Assembly (NCBI GenBank): GCA_018436725.1
Contig: JAHDKT010000044.1
Span: 1-64,000, forward strand
Direction of reading: 5' to 3'
Source of the DNA: Synergistaceae bacterium
Lineage (GTDB): Bacteria; Synergistota; Synergistia; Synergistales; Aminobacteriaceae
DNA length: 64,000 nt
In this document: positions 24,819 through 34,024 of the stretch, in pieces
Layout: every line of letters starts with the position of its first letter
Position numbering within the stretch: the first letter of the stretch is position 1
Notes under the pieces: generated by a model
The model's input: the letters and a program-made list of their open reading frames with translations, nothing else
The model's database searches: none
Told to the model about the DNA's origin: nothing
Position numbers and translations under genes: made by a program

Positions 24819-25526
24819 ATGAATCTGCATATCGGCGGGTACATTCCCACGAGCTTTCTCGACTACCCCGGCTGCGCATCCGCAGTGGTCTTCTTCGCCG
24901 GCTGCCAGCTCCGCTGCCCCTTCTGCCACAACCCTGAGCTGGTCCTCCCGAGCGCCGCAAGCGAAGATATCGACGCCGAAGAGATCATCGCGGACCTGGA
25001 ACGTCGGGCCCCCTTCCTCGACGGCGTCTGCGTCACCGGAGGCGAACCGGCGCTGCAGAGAGATCTGCCGGTCTTCCTCCGGAAAATCCGCTCCCTCGGA
25101 CTGAGGATAAAGGTGGACACCAACGGGGCGCGTCCGGACGTCCTCGAACAGCTGCTAGCGGAGAAGCTGGCCGACTATGCGGCGATGGACCTCAAGGCCT
25201 CCGCGGCGGAGTACCCCCGCGCCTGCGGTCGGAACGGGGACGTTTCGATTCTGCCGCTCGTGCGGAAGAGCATCTCCCTTCTGCTGCGTTCCTCGGTCGT
25301 TTTCGAGTTCCGGACGACGCTCGTCCCCGGACTGCACGTTCTCGAAGACGCGCCGCTTCTCGGCCGCATGGCCGAGGGCGCGCCCCTGTTCGTCCTTCAA
25401 AATTTCCGTCCGGGGAACACTCTCGATCCGGACTTCTCCTCGCTTACGCCCTTCTCCGCGGAGTTTCTGGAGGCGTTCCGCGCAGCGCTTTTCCCCTTCG
25501 TTCAGAGGGTCAAAATCCGGGCGTGA
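24819..25526 (+). CDS. Radical SAM activase, anaerobic ribonucleotide reductase-activating type (NrdG2-like)
   Basis: A 235-residue radical SAM protein with the cluster motif CQLRCPFC (CxxxCxxC, about residues 29-36) preceded by TSFLDYPG, followed by the SAM-binding VCVTGGEPALQ and VDTNG segments. This layout matches the YjjW/NrdG2 group that generates a glycyl radical on anaerobic ribonucleotide reductase or a related enzyme. No glycyl-radical partner gene lies nearby, so the target is not shown. ATG 24819 has GGGGAGG 9 nt upstream. Its 3' end overlaps the convergent uracil-DNA glycosylase gene by 17 nt. Confidence 0.85.
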   Translation: MNLHIGGYIPTSFLDYPGCASAVVFFAGCQLRCPFCHNPELVLPSAASEDIDAEEIIADLERRAPFLDGVCVTGGEPALQRDLPVFLRKIRSLGLRIKVDTNGARPDVLEQLLAEKLADYAAMDLKASAAEYPRACGRNGDVSILPLVRKSISLLLRSSVVFEFRTTLVPGLHVLEDAPLLGRMAEGAPLFVLQNFRPGNTLDPDFSSLTPFSAEFLEAFRAALFPFVQRVKIRA

Positions 25527-26106
25527 ACTCCCGCGCCAGACGGAGCGCCTCCCGGATATCCGCCAGCGTGAGCGCTATCGGGCTTCCCTCGGCGCGCCCC
25601 CGGTTCCGGAGAAGGTAGCTCGGGTGAAAGAGCGGCAGGACGGAAAACTCCATCTCCTCCCAGACGCAGGAACGGAGACGTCCGCGCAGCGTGGATATCC
25701 CCTCCTTCGTCCCGAGCACCGCCCGGGTCGGCGCGTTTCCGGCGGTGATGACCAGGCGCGGCCTGATGTGGCGCAACTGCGCCGCGAGGAACTGTCGGCA
25801 GGCCGCCGACTCCGTTTTTGAAGGGAGTCGGTTTTCGGGAGGGCGGCACTTGACGGTATTCGTGATAAACAGCTTCTCCCTGGGAAGTCCGGCTTCCTCA
25901 AGCAGTTCGCTCAGCAAACGTCCGGAGAGACCGACGAACGGCCGTCCCGACTCGTCCTCCTTCGCCCCCGGGGCCTCCCCCACAAGAACGATCGACGTTG
26001 TTTCGGGCCCTTCTCCGAAGACGGCCCGCGTCCTGTTCGCGGCAAGGGGACACCTCGCGCACGTTTCGACTTCTTTTCTCATTTCGTTGAAAGCCGCATC
26101 GTTCAT
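25510..26106 (-). CDS. Uracil-DNA glycosylase, family 4 (iron-sulfur)
   Basis: A 198-residue DNA repair enzyme removing uracil from DNA. The N-terminal CARCPLA and the later CRPPENRLPSK...C spacing supply the four cysteines of the 4Fe-4S cluster. GEAPGAKEDESGRPFVG (about residues 43-59) is the active-site and uracil-binding motif, and HPSYLLRN the leucine-loop/His motif. Length is normal for the family. It stands alone on its strand, convergent with the radical SAM gene. Confidence 0.92.
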   Translation of the reverse strand: MNDAAFNEMRKEVETCARCPLAANRTRAVFGEGPETTSIVLVGEAPGAKEDESGRPFVGLSGRLLSELLEEAGLPREKLFITNTVKCRPPENRLPSKTESAACRQFLAAQLRHIRPRLVITAGNAPTRAVLGTKEGISTLRGRLRSCVWEEMEFSVLPLFHPSYLLRNRGRAEGSPIALTLADIREALRLAREFTPGF

Positions 26107-26224
26107 TTTTTCGTCCTTTCGTCGCTTCCACGAAGGGGGTTTGTTCTGTCATAATAGGCGGGTCTCCACAACGCGCCAAGGCGTTCTCCGGAGACCCCGA
26201 TACAGCAAGCTGGGAGGGTGCGCC

Positions 26225-27004
26225 ATGAAGAACAGCAGGCTTTTCGCCGTCTTCGACCTGGAGACGAACGGATTCAAAGGAGCCTCGGCGGTTTCCGCCT
26301 CGTCGCTCGTCTTCACCGAAGAGGGAAGGATCGTCGACTTCTTCAACCGCTTCTATCACTCCGAAGAGCGCCCGGATCGCCGGACCGAAAGGGTCCACGG
26401 GCTCACGCCGGAGCGGATCGTCCATTTTCGCACCGAGGAGCGCTACCCCGCCTATTTCCTGGAGGACTGGCCGAGCCTCGCCGCATTTTGGGAGCGGTGG
26501 AACCCGGAGGGAATCGTCGTCCACAACCTATCGTTCGACCTCTCCTTCCTCCCCGGAGAAGCGGTGCGCCGCAGAAAGTGGTGGTGTTCGATGCGTGGGC
26601 TCACCGACTTCTGTAAAATCCCTAAAAACACGGACCGCGAGGGAGAGTGGAAGTGGCCCCGCCTCTCCGAGGCGGTCCGCATCGCGCGTGAACGCCTGCT
26701 CGAACCGCTCCCGCTCGCGGAGGCGGAGGATGCCGTGGGACCGGCACTCGGACACTACGGCCTCAGCGACTGCTTCGAACTCTACGGCCTCTTCGTCCGG
26801 GTCTGGAACAGAACACCGGAACACGTGCGCTTCCGCACAGCATCCACAGCGCCGCTTGCTCCGCGAAGAGAACTCTACCCGCTTCCTGCCGCCGTCCGCG
26901 ACGAGTTCGTCAGAGAGCGCCTCGACTATTCGGCGCGCGTCGCCGAAGCGGCGGGAGACGCCGAACGGAGCCGCAAACTCCGCTTGCTCGCAACCGACGG
27001 ATAG
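26225..27004 (+). CDS. DnaQ-like 3'-5' exonuclease (DEDDh)
   Basis: A 259-residue exonuclease-fold protein. Exo I is FDLETNGF (residues 9-16), Exo II is HNLSFDLSFL, and Exo III is HYGLSD, giving the D-E-D-H-D set of the DEDDh class. After the catalytic domain (about 185 residues) there is a basic C-terminal tail of unknown role. Such stand-alone proteins act in DNA proofreading, repair or RNA trimming; the substrate cannot be assigned. The ATG has GGGAGG upstream and no operon partner. Confidence 0.85.
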   Translation: MKNSRLFAVFDLETNGFKGASAVSASSLVFTEEGRIVDFFNRFYHSEERPDRRTERVHGLTPERIVHFRTEERYPAYFLEDWPSLAAFWERWNPEGIVVHNLSFDLSFLPGEAVRRRKWWCSMRGLTDFCKIPKNTDREGEWKWPRLSEAVRIARERLLEPLPLAEAEDAVGPALGHYGLSDCFELYGLFVRVWNRTPEHVRFRTASTAPLAPRRELYPLPAAVRDEFVRERLDYSARVAEAAGDAERSRKLRLLATDG

Positions 27005-27101
27005 GCCGTTCCGCAAGAGGACGAGGCCGTTGGAATCCCTGCGGATGCAAGGAAAAAAAGCGCCCCGTCCCCTCTTTTGTTGTCCGGAAACCGCTCGCCG
27101 C

Positions 27102-27971
27102 TTACGCTCCGACCACGAACTTCTTCCCCACCGTAAGCGGAACAAAGCGTTTTCCGAAGGTCTGGAAGAGCTTCGACTGCATGGGAAATCCGGTGCAGTG
27201 CCCGCAGGCGATCCATGCCGGGTCGAACTCTTTCAGCCCTGCGAGCGTCTTTTCCATCTTTTCCTCGGTGCCGTTCACGAGGTGCAGACCGCCGAGGACG
27301 CCATCGATCGGTTCGCCGGGGAAAAGCGCGCGAACGCGCTTCAGAATGTTCACGATCCCCGAATGGCTGCACCCGGCGAGCACGACGAGTCCCTTCCCCT
27401 TCACCCTGGCGACGACGCCCATGTCGTCGGGGAGGGAGTCCTGGACCACCTCGCCGTCGCGCAACGTGAAAAAGCGGTTCCCCGGGCCTTCGAAGCCGGT
27501 CTCGCGCGGGATCTCCCCCGTGGTCGAGAGCCCCTCGGCGAGAGGGAACGGCGCGCCGGAGAGCAGCAGCCTTCCGCCGGCCCTCTCGATGGCCTCTCGC
27601 TCGTCGCCGGTGCGGACTCCCTTCGCCGCCACCACGGGCGTCGCGACGAAGTGCGGACGGAAGAGCGCCGGGTTCGCGATGACGGGAAAGTCGTGCTTTC
27701 CGGTGGACTCGACGAACTTCGCGATGCCCCCGGTGTGGTCGTAATGGCAGTGGGAGAGGACGACGAAGTCGACGGATTGCGGGGAGATTCCAAGCTCCCG
27801 CATATTATGGGCGAGGAATTCGTGCGTCTGCCCCACGTCGAGGAGACCGCGGACCTCTTTCCCGTCCTTCGTCCCCTTGATGAAGAACGAAAGACCGTGC
27901 TCCGCGATGAAATGGCCTTCCATGGACACCGAATCTTCCATCAATGTGATGATCTCAAGTGAATCGAGCAT
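27102..27971 (-). CDS. MBL-fold metallo-hydrolase, COG1237 group
   Basis: A 289-residue metallo-beta-lactamase-fold protein with HCHYDHTGG (about residues 73-81) as zinc motif, GCSHSGIVNIL in the middle and ACGHCTGF near the end. These segments are those of the COG1237 group, named after an archaeal pterin-forming enzyme (dihydropterin-ribofuranosylaminobenzene phosphate synthase-like). The bacterial role is not established. Start ATG 27971, with GGAGGTGG upstream, is preferred over an in-frame start at 28103. It is divergent from lplA, with a shared A/T-rich promoter gap. Confidence 0.85.
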   Translation of the reverse strand: MLDSLEIITLMEDSVSMEGHFIAEHGLSFFIKGTKDGKEVRGLLDVGQTHEFLAHNMRELGISPQSVDFVVLSHCHYDHTGGIAKFVESTGKHDFPVIANPALFRPHFVATPVVAAKGVRTGDEREAIERAGGRLLLSGAPFPLAEGLSTTGEIPRETGFEGPGNRFFTLRDGEVVQDSLPDDMGVVARVKGKGLVVLAGCSHSGIVNILKRVRALFPGEPIDGVLGGLHLVNGTEEKMEKTLAGLKEFDPAWIACGHCTGFPMQSKLFQTFGKRFVPLTVGKKFVVGA

Positions 27972-28062
27972 GCTGCTCCACCTCCGGATACGGGATATTT
28001 TGTATAATGAACCGAGACCGCCGACTTTGCAAGAGGCGGCAGCACGAGAGGAGAGAAATCGA

Positions 28063-29043
28063 ATGTACTTTATCGAAGGACAGTCGCACGACCCCGCCTT
28101 CAACCTCGCGCTTGAAGAGTATCTCTACAGGAACGTCGGCGAAGGACACCCCGGCTACTTCCTGTTGTGGCAAAACGCCCCCTCGATCATCGTGGGGCGC
28201 TTCCAGAATACCGCCCAGGAGGTGAACCGCCCCTTCGTCGAGGCGCGCGGCATCGGCGTCGTCAGGCGGATATCCGGTGGAGGCGCGGTCTACCACGACC
28301 TCGGGAACGTGAACTATTCGTTCATCGTCCCCAACGACGAAGGCGCCCCCTTCGACTTCGCGCGCCATGCCCGGCCGGTGATCGACGCACTCGCAAAGCT
28401 CGGCGTCGCGGCCGAGAGCGGCGGCCGAAACGACCTCTTGATCGACGGACGGAAATTCTCCGGCAGCGCGCAACATATGGACCGGCGCAGGCTGCTCCAT
28501 CACGGGACGCTGCTCTTCGACTCGAACCTCTCCGTCCTCGAACAGGCTCTGAACGTGGACGAGGAGAAGTTCACCTCGAAGGGGTTCAAGTCCGTCCGGA
28601 GCCGCGTGACCAACATCCTCCCCATGCTGCCGGAGCCCATCTCCGTGGAGGAGTTCATCGACGCGCTCCGAGGCTCTCTCTCCGGGACCGAAACCGTTTC
28701 GCTCGACGAGGCGCAGCATACGGAGATCAACCGCCTCCGGCAGGAGAAGTACGCGACGTGGGAGTGGAACTGGGGCGCCTCCCCCGAGTTCTCCGAGCGC
28801 AAGGTACGGCGTTTCCCGTGGGGGAAGGTGGAGGCGCTGCTGAACGTACAGGAGGGCGTCATCCGCCAGGCGAGGTTCTACGGAGATTATTTCGGCGCGG
28901 AGAACCGCGAGGAGATCGAACATGCGCTCGAAGGGCGCCTCTACCGGGAGGATGCGCTCCGCGGGGCGCTGGAGGGGTTTCCTCTGGAGCGATCGTTCAA
29001 GGGCGCCGGCATGGAGGAGTTCCTGGACTTTTTGCTGTCCTGA
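28063..29043 (+). CDS. lplA: Lipoate-protein ligase
   Basis: A 326-residue enzyme that activates free lipoate with ATP and attaches it to a lysine of lipoyl domains. The RRISGGGAVYHDLGNVNYSF run (residues about 70-89) is the lipoate-binding signature, GRKFSGSAQ supplies the catalytic lysine region, and an LplA C-terminal domain follows (QEKYATWEWNWG). The likely local client is the E2 subunit encoded at 36.8-38.1 kb. A TATAAT box at 28003-28008 and a GAGAGGAGAG site precede the ATG. Its last 103 nt overlap the convergent diguanylate cyclase gene. Confidence 0.93.
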   Translation: MYFIEGQSHDPAFNLALEEYLYRNVGEGHPGYFLLWQNAPSIIVGRFQNTAQEVNRPFVEARGIGVVRRISGGGAVYHDLGNVNYSFIVPNDEGAPFDFARHARPVIDALAKLGVAAESGGRNDLLIDGRKFSGSAQHMDRRRLLHHGTLLFDSNLSVLEQALNVDEEKFTSKGFKSVRSRVTNILPMLPEPISVEEFIDALRGSLSGTETVSLDEAQHTEINRLRQEKYATWEWNWGASPEFSERKVRRFPWGKVEALLNVQEGVIRQARFYGDYFGAENREEIEHALEGRLYREDALRGALEGFPLERSFKGAGMEEFLDFLLS

Positions 29044-30881
29044 ACATCCGTCCTTCGGAGGGCTGACGCAGCAGCGTCGGAAGAGGTACGGAACAGGCGC
29101 GCGCAGTCGCCTCCGTCTCTCTTCGCCCAGTACATGGCCGTGTCTGCGTTCTTCGCGAGTTCGATCTCGTCGCGACCGTTCTCCGGATGAATGGCGATTC
29201 CGATGCTGCATGAGACTTCGACGGAACGCCCTTCGATGGAGAACGGAGCGCGAAGGACCTTCAAGAGCTTTTCCGCCACGAGCAGCGCATCCTCTCCCCG
29301 GTCGACTGCGGGGAGCAGCACCACGAATTCGTCGCCGCCGATACGGCCGACGGTATCGGACTCGCGCAACGCGGATCGCATGCGTTCGGCCGCCTGTTGA
29401 AGCAGCAAGTCGCCGACCGCGTGCCCGTAGGTATCGTTCACAGGCTTGAACTTGTCGAGGTCGAGGAACATCAGCGCCGTCGGAGTTCCGCTTCTTCTGG
29501 ACGCGGCGAGCGCGCGTTCCAATCTGTCCGCGAAGAGCGCTCTGTTGGGAAGCCCCGTCAGAGTATCGTGCTGCGCCATAAAGGCGATTTTTGTTTCCGC
29601 GGCCTTACGCTCGGAGATGTCGCGCGTGACACCGTGAATTTCGATTCGCCCGTTCTGCGGATTGCGCCAGTAGACCGTCACGACTTCCGTCCAGACCGTC
29701 GTTCCGTCCTTGCAGGGTTGCTCCAGCTCCTCGGTATGAAACACCGAATTCGGGATATTTTCGATCTTCGTAAACTTTTTCATTCCTTCGTTGATTCGCT
29801 TGCGGACCAGGGAAGCGGACTCCGGCGTCAGAGCGGCGTCCAGAGGTTCGGCCATGATCTCCTCCGGCGTGTACCCCCGAAGCCGCTCCACCGAAGGACT
29901 GACGTAGACGAACCGGAGCGTCTCCACGTCCAGCGTCCAGATGACATCCTTCATACTCTCCGTGAGAAACCTGTATTTCGCTTCGCTCTCCCGGAGAGCC
30001 TCTTCCGCTTGCTTCCTGTCCGTGATATTGCGTTCCACGAAGAAAAAACCCGTGGGTTTTCCGGAATCGTTCCGAAGGATCTCCGCGTTCGCCTCGACGT
30101 AGAAGGAGCTTCCATCCCGCCGGACCATCAAATACTCTGCGGGGCCGGAATAGTTGCCTTTCAACATCTCGTCCAAATAATACTTTGCCTTGTCGTGCCA
30201 CGCGGGATCGATGAACTCCAGCATATGCCTGCCGATCAGATCGTCGGTATCATCGTACCCCCACATCTCCACGCACCGCTTCGACACGCTCGTGACAATC
30301 CCGTCGAGCGACGCCGTGGCGATGCCGTCCGGGCTGGTCTCCACCATGGTCCGCCAGAGTCTCTCGCGCTCCTTCAACTCCTCCTCCACTTTCTTGCGGC
30401 CAGTGATGTCGAAGGCGCTCCCTACGGTACAGAGCGAGCCGTCGAAGAGACCGATACTCGCGGTGAAGTCGACCCAACGAACTTCGCCGCTCTTCGCGAG
30501 CAGTTTCAGTTCATATCTGGATGGAACGGTTTCGCCTCGCTCGCGGGCGGCGCTTCGCTCCATCGCAGAAGCGCGGTGATCCGGGTGGATATGTTCGAGC
30601 CCCTCCATCGCCATCAGCTCCTCGCGGGAATAGCCCGTTATCGACTCCATCGCTGCGTTCACCATGACGAAACGACCTCCCCGGAAGACGTACATCCCGG
30701 CGGCGGAGCTTTCCACGATCATGTGAAAGCGGACGATGCTCTCGGCAAGGGCTATTCGTGTAAGCGCTTCCTCATTTGCGATCTTTTTCAACCGGCATTT
30801 GAAGCGGAAGAAAACGAAGGATATAAGAATCGTCGAGACAAGGGCGCTTGCTAAAACGACATCGAAAAAACTAAAACTCAT
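28941..30881 (-). CDS. Membrane-anchored triple-PAS diguanylate cyclase
   Basis: A 646-residue signalling protein: one N-terminal membrane segment (about residues 4-24), three PAS domains in series (about 45-165, 170-295 and 300-430), then a GGDEF domain (about 440-600). The active site RIGGDEFVVLLP is intact, and RESD five residues before it is a good inhibitory I-site (RxxD), so it should make cyclic di-GMP under product feedback. A 45-residue Ser/Arg-rich tail after the GGDEF domain is encoded antisense to the end of lplA and looks like read-on rather than a domain. Start ATG 30881, with GGGAGG 7 nt upstream. Signal sensed by the PAS domains is unknown. Confidence 0.92.
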   Translation of the reverse strand: MSFSFFDVVLASALVSTILISFVFFRFKCRLKKIANEEALTRIALAESIVRFHMIVESSAAGMYVFRGGRFVMVNAAMESITGYSREELMAMEGLEHIHPDHRASAMERSAARERGETVPSRYELKLLAKSGEVRWVDFTASIGLFDGSLCTVGSAFDITGRKKVEEELKERERLWRTMVETSPDGIATASLDGIVTSVSKRCVEMWGYDDTDDLIGRHMLEFIDPAWHDKAKYYLDEMLKGNYSGPAEYLMVRRDGSSFYVEANAEILRNDSGKPTGFFFVERNITDRKQAEEALRESEAKYRFLTESMKDVIWTLDVETLRFVYVSPSVERLRGYTPEEIMAEPLDAALTPESASLVRKRINEGMKKFTKIENIPNSVFHTEELEQPCKDGTTVWTEVVTVYWRNPQNGRIEIHGVTRDISERKAAETKIAFMAQHDTLTGLPNRALFADRLERALAASRRSGTPTALMFLDLDKFKPVNDTYGHAVGDLLLQQAAERMRSALRESDTVGRIGGDEFVVLLPAVDRGEDALLVAEKLLKVLRAPFSIEGRSVEVSCSIGIAIHPENGRDEIELAKNADTAMYWAKRDGGDCARLFRTSSDAAASALRRTDVQDSKKSRNSSMPAPLNDRSRGNPSSAPRSASSR

Positions 30882-31025
30882 TCTTTTTCCTCCCAACCTT
30901 GGGGAAAGCGGTTTCATAATACATTCTTTCGAAAAAAGGATAGCACATCGGACACCATAAGTCTGTCTTTTCTCGATCTCTTAAATGATAATCGTGAGAA
31001 AGCGCTTTCAAGGACACAGCACGAA

Positions 31026-31062
31026 AAGAGAGGGCGCTCTCGTCGCGAGGAGCGCCCTCTTC
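31026..31062 (-). terminator. Terminator after the first DctPQM operon
   Basis: Stem GAGGGCGCT/AGCGCCCTC with an inner CTCG/CGAG pair, followed on the minus strand by CTCTTTTCG, lies about 35 nt after the DctM stop codon. The rest of the gap 30882-31092 shows no gene. Confidence 0.7.
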
Positions 31063-31092
31063 ATCAGCTTTTCTACTTATTCGCCATGACGG

Positions 31093-32370
31093 TTATTTTT
31101 TCAGAAGTTCGGGAAGAAATGTGATTATCTCCGGAACAAAAGTAAGCAGGGCAAGAGAAACCAAGCCCACAAGGAAAAAAGGCGCCGTCGCCACGAGCGT
31201 TTTCTCGATCTTCTCTTCCGCGATATCGTTTCCCAGGAGCAGCGCCGCGCCGACGGGAGGCGTCAGCAAACCAAGACAGAGATTGAACGTCATGAGCACT
31301 CCGAAATGGAGAGGAGATACGCCGACTTTGGCAACCAGAGGAACAAGAATCGGCGTGAGAATGACGATGGCCGCATTGGCCTCCATCAGACAGCCAACGA
31401 TGAGCAGAATGATATTAACGAGAATAAGGATAATAAATTTACTGTTCGTGAACGAGAGGATGGCGGAGGAAAGAGTTTCCGGGAAACGAGAGGTCACAAC
31501 AACCCAGCTCGAAGCCTTCGAAGTCGCAAGGATAATCATGATCACAGCGGTGGAGATAGCCGATTCGCACAAAATATGGTGAAGATCTTTGAATTTTAAA
31601 TCTCTATAGATGAACAGACCGACGATCAGGGCATACATCACTGCGATGACCGAAGCTTCCGTCGGGGTGACGATGCCGCTGAAAATCGACCCTAAAATGA
31701 CGAGCGGCATGATAAGGGCCCAGAAACCCTCTTTCGCCGCTCTGCGAACTTCCGCTCGTGGCGCGCGTTCGTGCTTCGGAAAGTTGTTTCTTTTCGAAAT
31801 CACGTAGGAAGCGGCGCATAACGACAGTCCCAACATGATCCCCGGAATGACGGAACCGAGAAAAAGGTCGCTTACCGACATCGAGAGAGCGGCTCCGTAA
31901 ACGATAAGAGGAATACTCGGAGGTATGATCGGACCGCAAACGCCGGAGGAAGAAGCCACCGCTGCGGCAAACGCGCCGCTGTATTTCTCTTTCTTCATGG
32001 CGGGGATGGTTATTCCGCCTATAGCGGCGACAGTGGCCACTGCCGAACCGGATATGGCGGCGAAAAACATCGATGCGACAACCGTAACCATAGCGAGACT
32101 GCCTGTAACCCATCCTATCAGCGAATTGCAAAATCTGATGATTTTTTGATTAATCCCACCAGCGGTCATAAGGTTGCCTGCTAGAATAAAAAACGGGATC
32201 GCCATGATAGGAAAGGAGTCGATGCCTGCGAAAATTTGCTGAGGGATAACAATCAACGGGAAAGAACCTGCGTATAACAATGCGAAAAGGGTGGCCGCCC
32301 CTAAACAATACCCGATGGGCATTCCCAAAATGGTGAACAGGAGAATCGCCAGAATAAGGATATTATGCAT
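31093..32370 (-). CDS. TRAP transporter large permease subunit (DctM type), system 2
   Basis: A 425-residue inner-membrane protein with about twelve hydrophobic segments, the ion-coupled transport channel of a TRAP importer. Hallmarks are IPFFILAGNLMTAGG, AAISGSAVATVAAIG and PPSIPLIVYGAA in the first half and LLTPPVGAALLLG near the C-terminus. It overlaps the end of the DctQ gene by 8 nt. I use ATG 32370, with GGTGGTGA 5 nt upstream; ATG 32385 is in frame but lacks a ribosome site. Base composition of this operon looks lower in G+C than its flanks. Confidence 0.93.
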   Translation of the reverse strand: MHNILILAILLFTILGMPIGYCLGAATLFALLYAGSFPLIVIPQQIFAGIDSFPIMAIPFFILAGNLMTAGGINQKIIRFCNSLIGWVTGSLAMVTVVASMFFAAISGSAVATVAAIGGITIPAMKKEKYSGAFAAAVASSSGVCGPIIPPSIPLIVYGAALSMSVSDLFLGSVIPGIMLGLSLCAASYVISKRNNFPKHERAPRAEVRRAAKEGFWALIMPLVILGSIFSGIVTPTEASVIAVMYALIVGLFIYRDLKFKDLHHILCESAISTAVIMIILATSKASSWVVVTSRFPETLSSAILSFTNSKFIILILVNIILLIVGCLMEANAAIVILTPILVPLVAKVGVSPLHFGVLMTFNLCLGLLTPPVGAALLLGNDIAEEKIEKTLVATAPFFLVGLVSLALLTFVPEIITFLPELLKK

Positions 32371-32869
32371 TTTTCTCACCACCATACTGTTTGCGAATTC
32401 CAGGCAGATACTTTAATGCGATTTCCTCAAGCGTAAAAATCATCATAAGCACCGCGCCGACAGGTATCGACAAGTATATTCTTGACATCGGAATTCCAAG
32501 CCCTGTCGACTGCTGCCGCTGAGTAAAGCTATAGAGCTCCATTCCCTTTTGAGCTATCACAACAAAAAAATACAAAACCACCAATTTCATGGAGATATCG
32601 ACGATCATTCGCACCTTCGGCGGGAATTTATTCAAGAAAAAATCGATCTGCATATGCCGCGCTTTCCTCACTGCCACGGCCGCACCCAGAAGAACCTGCC
32701 ATACGAATGTATACCGGGCCAATTCTTCCGACCATGCATTTGCCGAGCTGAATACGTAACGCAATATAATCTGGTAGAAAATCGAACCGACCATCACGAT
32801 AAAGAGCGCGGAGAGACAATATCGGATCGTTTTTTCCAGAACATCGAGACATGCTGTCAGGGTTTTCAC
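32363..32869 (-). CDS. TRAP transporter small permease subunit (DctQ type), system 2
   Basis: A 168-residue protein with four membrane segments and the usual RYVF..ANAWSEELARYTFVW region (about residues 36-58). It bridges the periplasmic receptor and DctM. The start is GTG 32869, with AGGAGG 7 nt upstream; a TTG start 33 nt earlier has no ribosome site. A stem-loop separates it from the preceding receptor gene. Confidence 0.88.
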   Translation of the reverse strand: MKTLTACLDVLEKTIRYCLSALFIVMVGSIFYQIILRYVFSSANAWSEELARYTFVWQVLLGAAVAVRKARHMQIDFFLNKFPPKVRMIVDISMKLVVLYFFVVIAQKGMELYSFTQRQQSTGLGIPMSRIYLSIPVGAVLMMIFTLEEIALKYLPGIRKQYGGEKNA

Positions 32870-32905
32870 ATGAAATCCTCCTGCACAATAAATAAAAGTC
32901 AACGA

Positions 32906-32931
32906 AGGGGCGGGAAAAAAGCGCTCCGCCC
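32906..32931 (-). other. Intercistronic stem-loop between DctP and DctQ, system 2
   Basis: GGGGCGG/CCGCCCC stem with a 12-nt loop lies in the 78-nt gap between receptor and small permease genes. With no clean T-run after it, it more likely protects the receptor mRNA or reduces read-through than ends transcription. Confidence 0.5.
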
Positions 32932-32947
32932 CGTTCTACGGCAACCG

Positions 32948-33928
32948 CTACTTCACGGCCTGAATCTGTTCGACGATTTCCTTGAGATGAGGGAAATCCA
33001 CGAGAATATTTTCGACCTTCGCCTTTAGAGAGGCTACGTCGGGATACACCACTTCCACATTTTTTTCCTGGAATTTCTTGATGTATTCGTTTTCCTGAGC
33101 TATTTCGTACTCGGTCCGCCATTTCGCGGCTTCCATCGCCGCTTCGGAAAGCGCATGCCGGATATCCTCGGGCAGACCGTTGAAGAAGTTCTTGTCAAAG
33201 ATGAAGAGATCGTTGCTGAGCACGTGCTTGGTGACGACCAGATACGGACACACTTCGTAGAAAGCTCCGGAGTAATTGAAGCTGAGAGGGTTCTCTTGAG
33301 CCTCGACCGTTCCCTGCTGAAGCCCTGTATATATTTCGGTGGCGGCCATCGGAGTAGGAGCGGCGCCGAGCAGTTCCCATGTTCTCAGGTACATTTTAAG
33401 CTGAGGAACGCGAATCTTCAGTCCGGCCAGTTCGGCCGCGTTCGTAAATTTCTTCTTGCTGGTAACGTAGCGGGCTCCTCTGTACTGAGCTCCAAGAAGT
33501 TTGAAATCGCCGTCGTCGCCTATTTGGTCCAGGAGTTGCCGTCCAAGTTCGCTGCTCCACACCTTCATAAAATGCTCTTCGTCGCGATAAAGAAAAGGAT
33601 AAGGGTCGATCGCGGCGTACTTCGTATACGGTTCTATCGTGCCGAGGCTTTCGAGGACGATTTGTACTATGCCGGGTTTCAGTCCCTCGATGGTAACGCG
33701 CCAATCTCCGAGCGTACCGCCGGAGAAAACTTCGATTTTGACGGCTCCGTTGGTTTTCTGAGCGGCGAGTTCCGCGAACTTCTGGCATGAAAGATCACGA
33801 GCATCCCCTACGGGCGCGACGTTCGCCAAACGCATCACAATAGGCTTGGAGGCGGCCAGCGCTGTTGTTGCCGCAAAAAGAACCGCTACGAGAACAAAAA
33901 TCCAAAGAAATCCCAACTTCTTTTTCAT
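32948..33928 (-). CDS. TRAP transporter solute-binding protein (DctP type), system 2
   Basis: A 326-residue periplasmic receptor with a signal peptide (MKKKLGFLWIF, hydrophobic core, TTALAAS). The conserved central run LKIRVPQLKMYLRTWELLG (about residues 160-178) includes the arginine that pairs with the ligand carboxylate, followed by LQQGTVEAQENPL. The ligand is therefore probably an organic acid. It is preceded by an SDR dehydrogenase gene 97 nt upstream on the same strand, which may act on the imported compound. Confidence 0.92.
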   Translation of the reverse strand: MKKKLGFLWIFVLVAVLFAATTALAASKPIVMRLANVAPVGDARDLSCQKFAELAAQKTNGAVKIEVFSGGTLGDWRVTIEGLKPGIVQIVLESLGTIEPYTKYAAIDPYPFLYRDEEHFMKVWSSELGRQLLDQIGDDGDFKLLGAQYRGARYVTSKKKFTNAAELAGLKIRVPQLKMYLRTWELLGAAPTPMAATEIYTGLQQGTVEAQENPLSFNYSGAFYEVCPYLVVTKHVLSNDLFIFDKNFFNGLPEDIRHALSEAAMEAAKWRTEYEIAQENEYIKKFQEKNVEVVYPDVASLKAKVENILVDFPHLKEIVEQIQAVK

Positions 33929-34024
33929 CGATACCCCTCCTTATGATGGTCACTTAAAACATGAGAATAGACGCGCCTCGAATCGGTTATTGCGACTTCC
34001 GCTCTACCTCCCCTCTTGGTGCTC

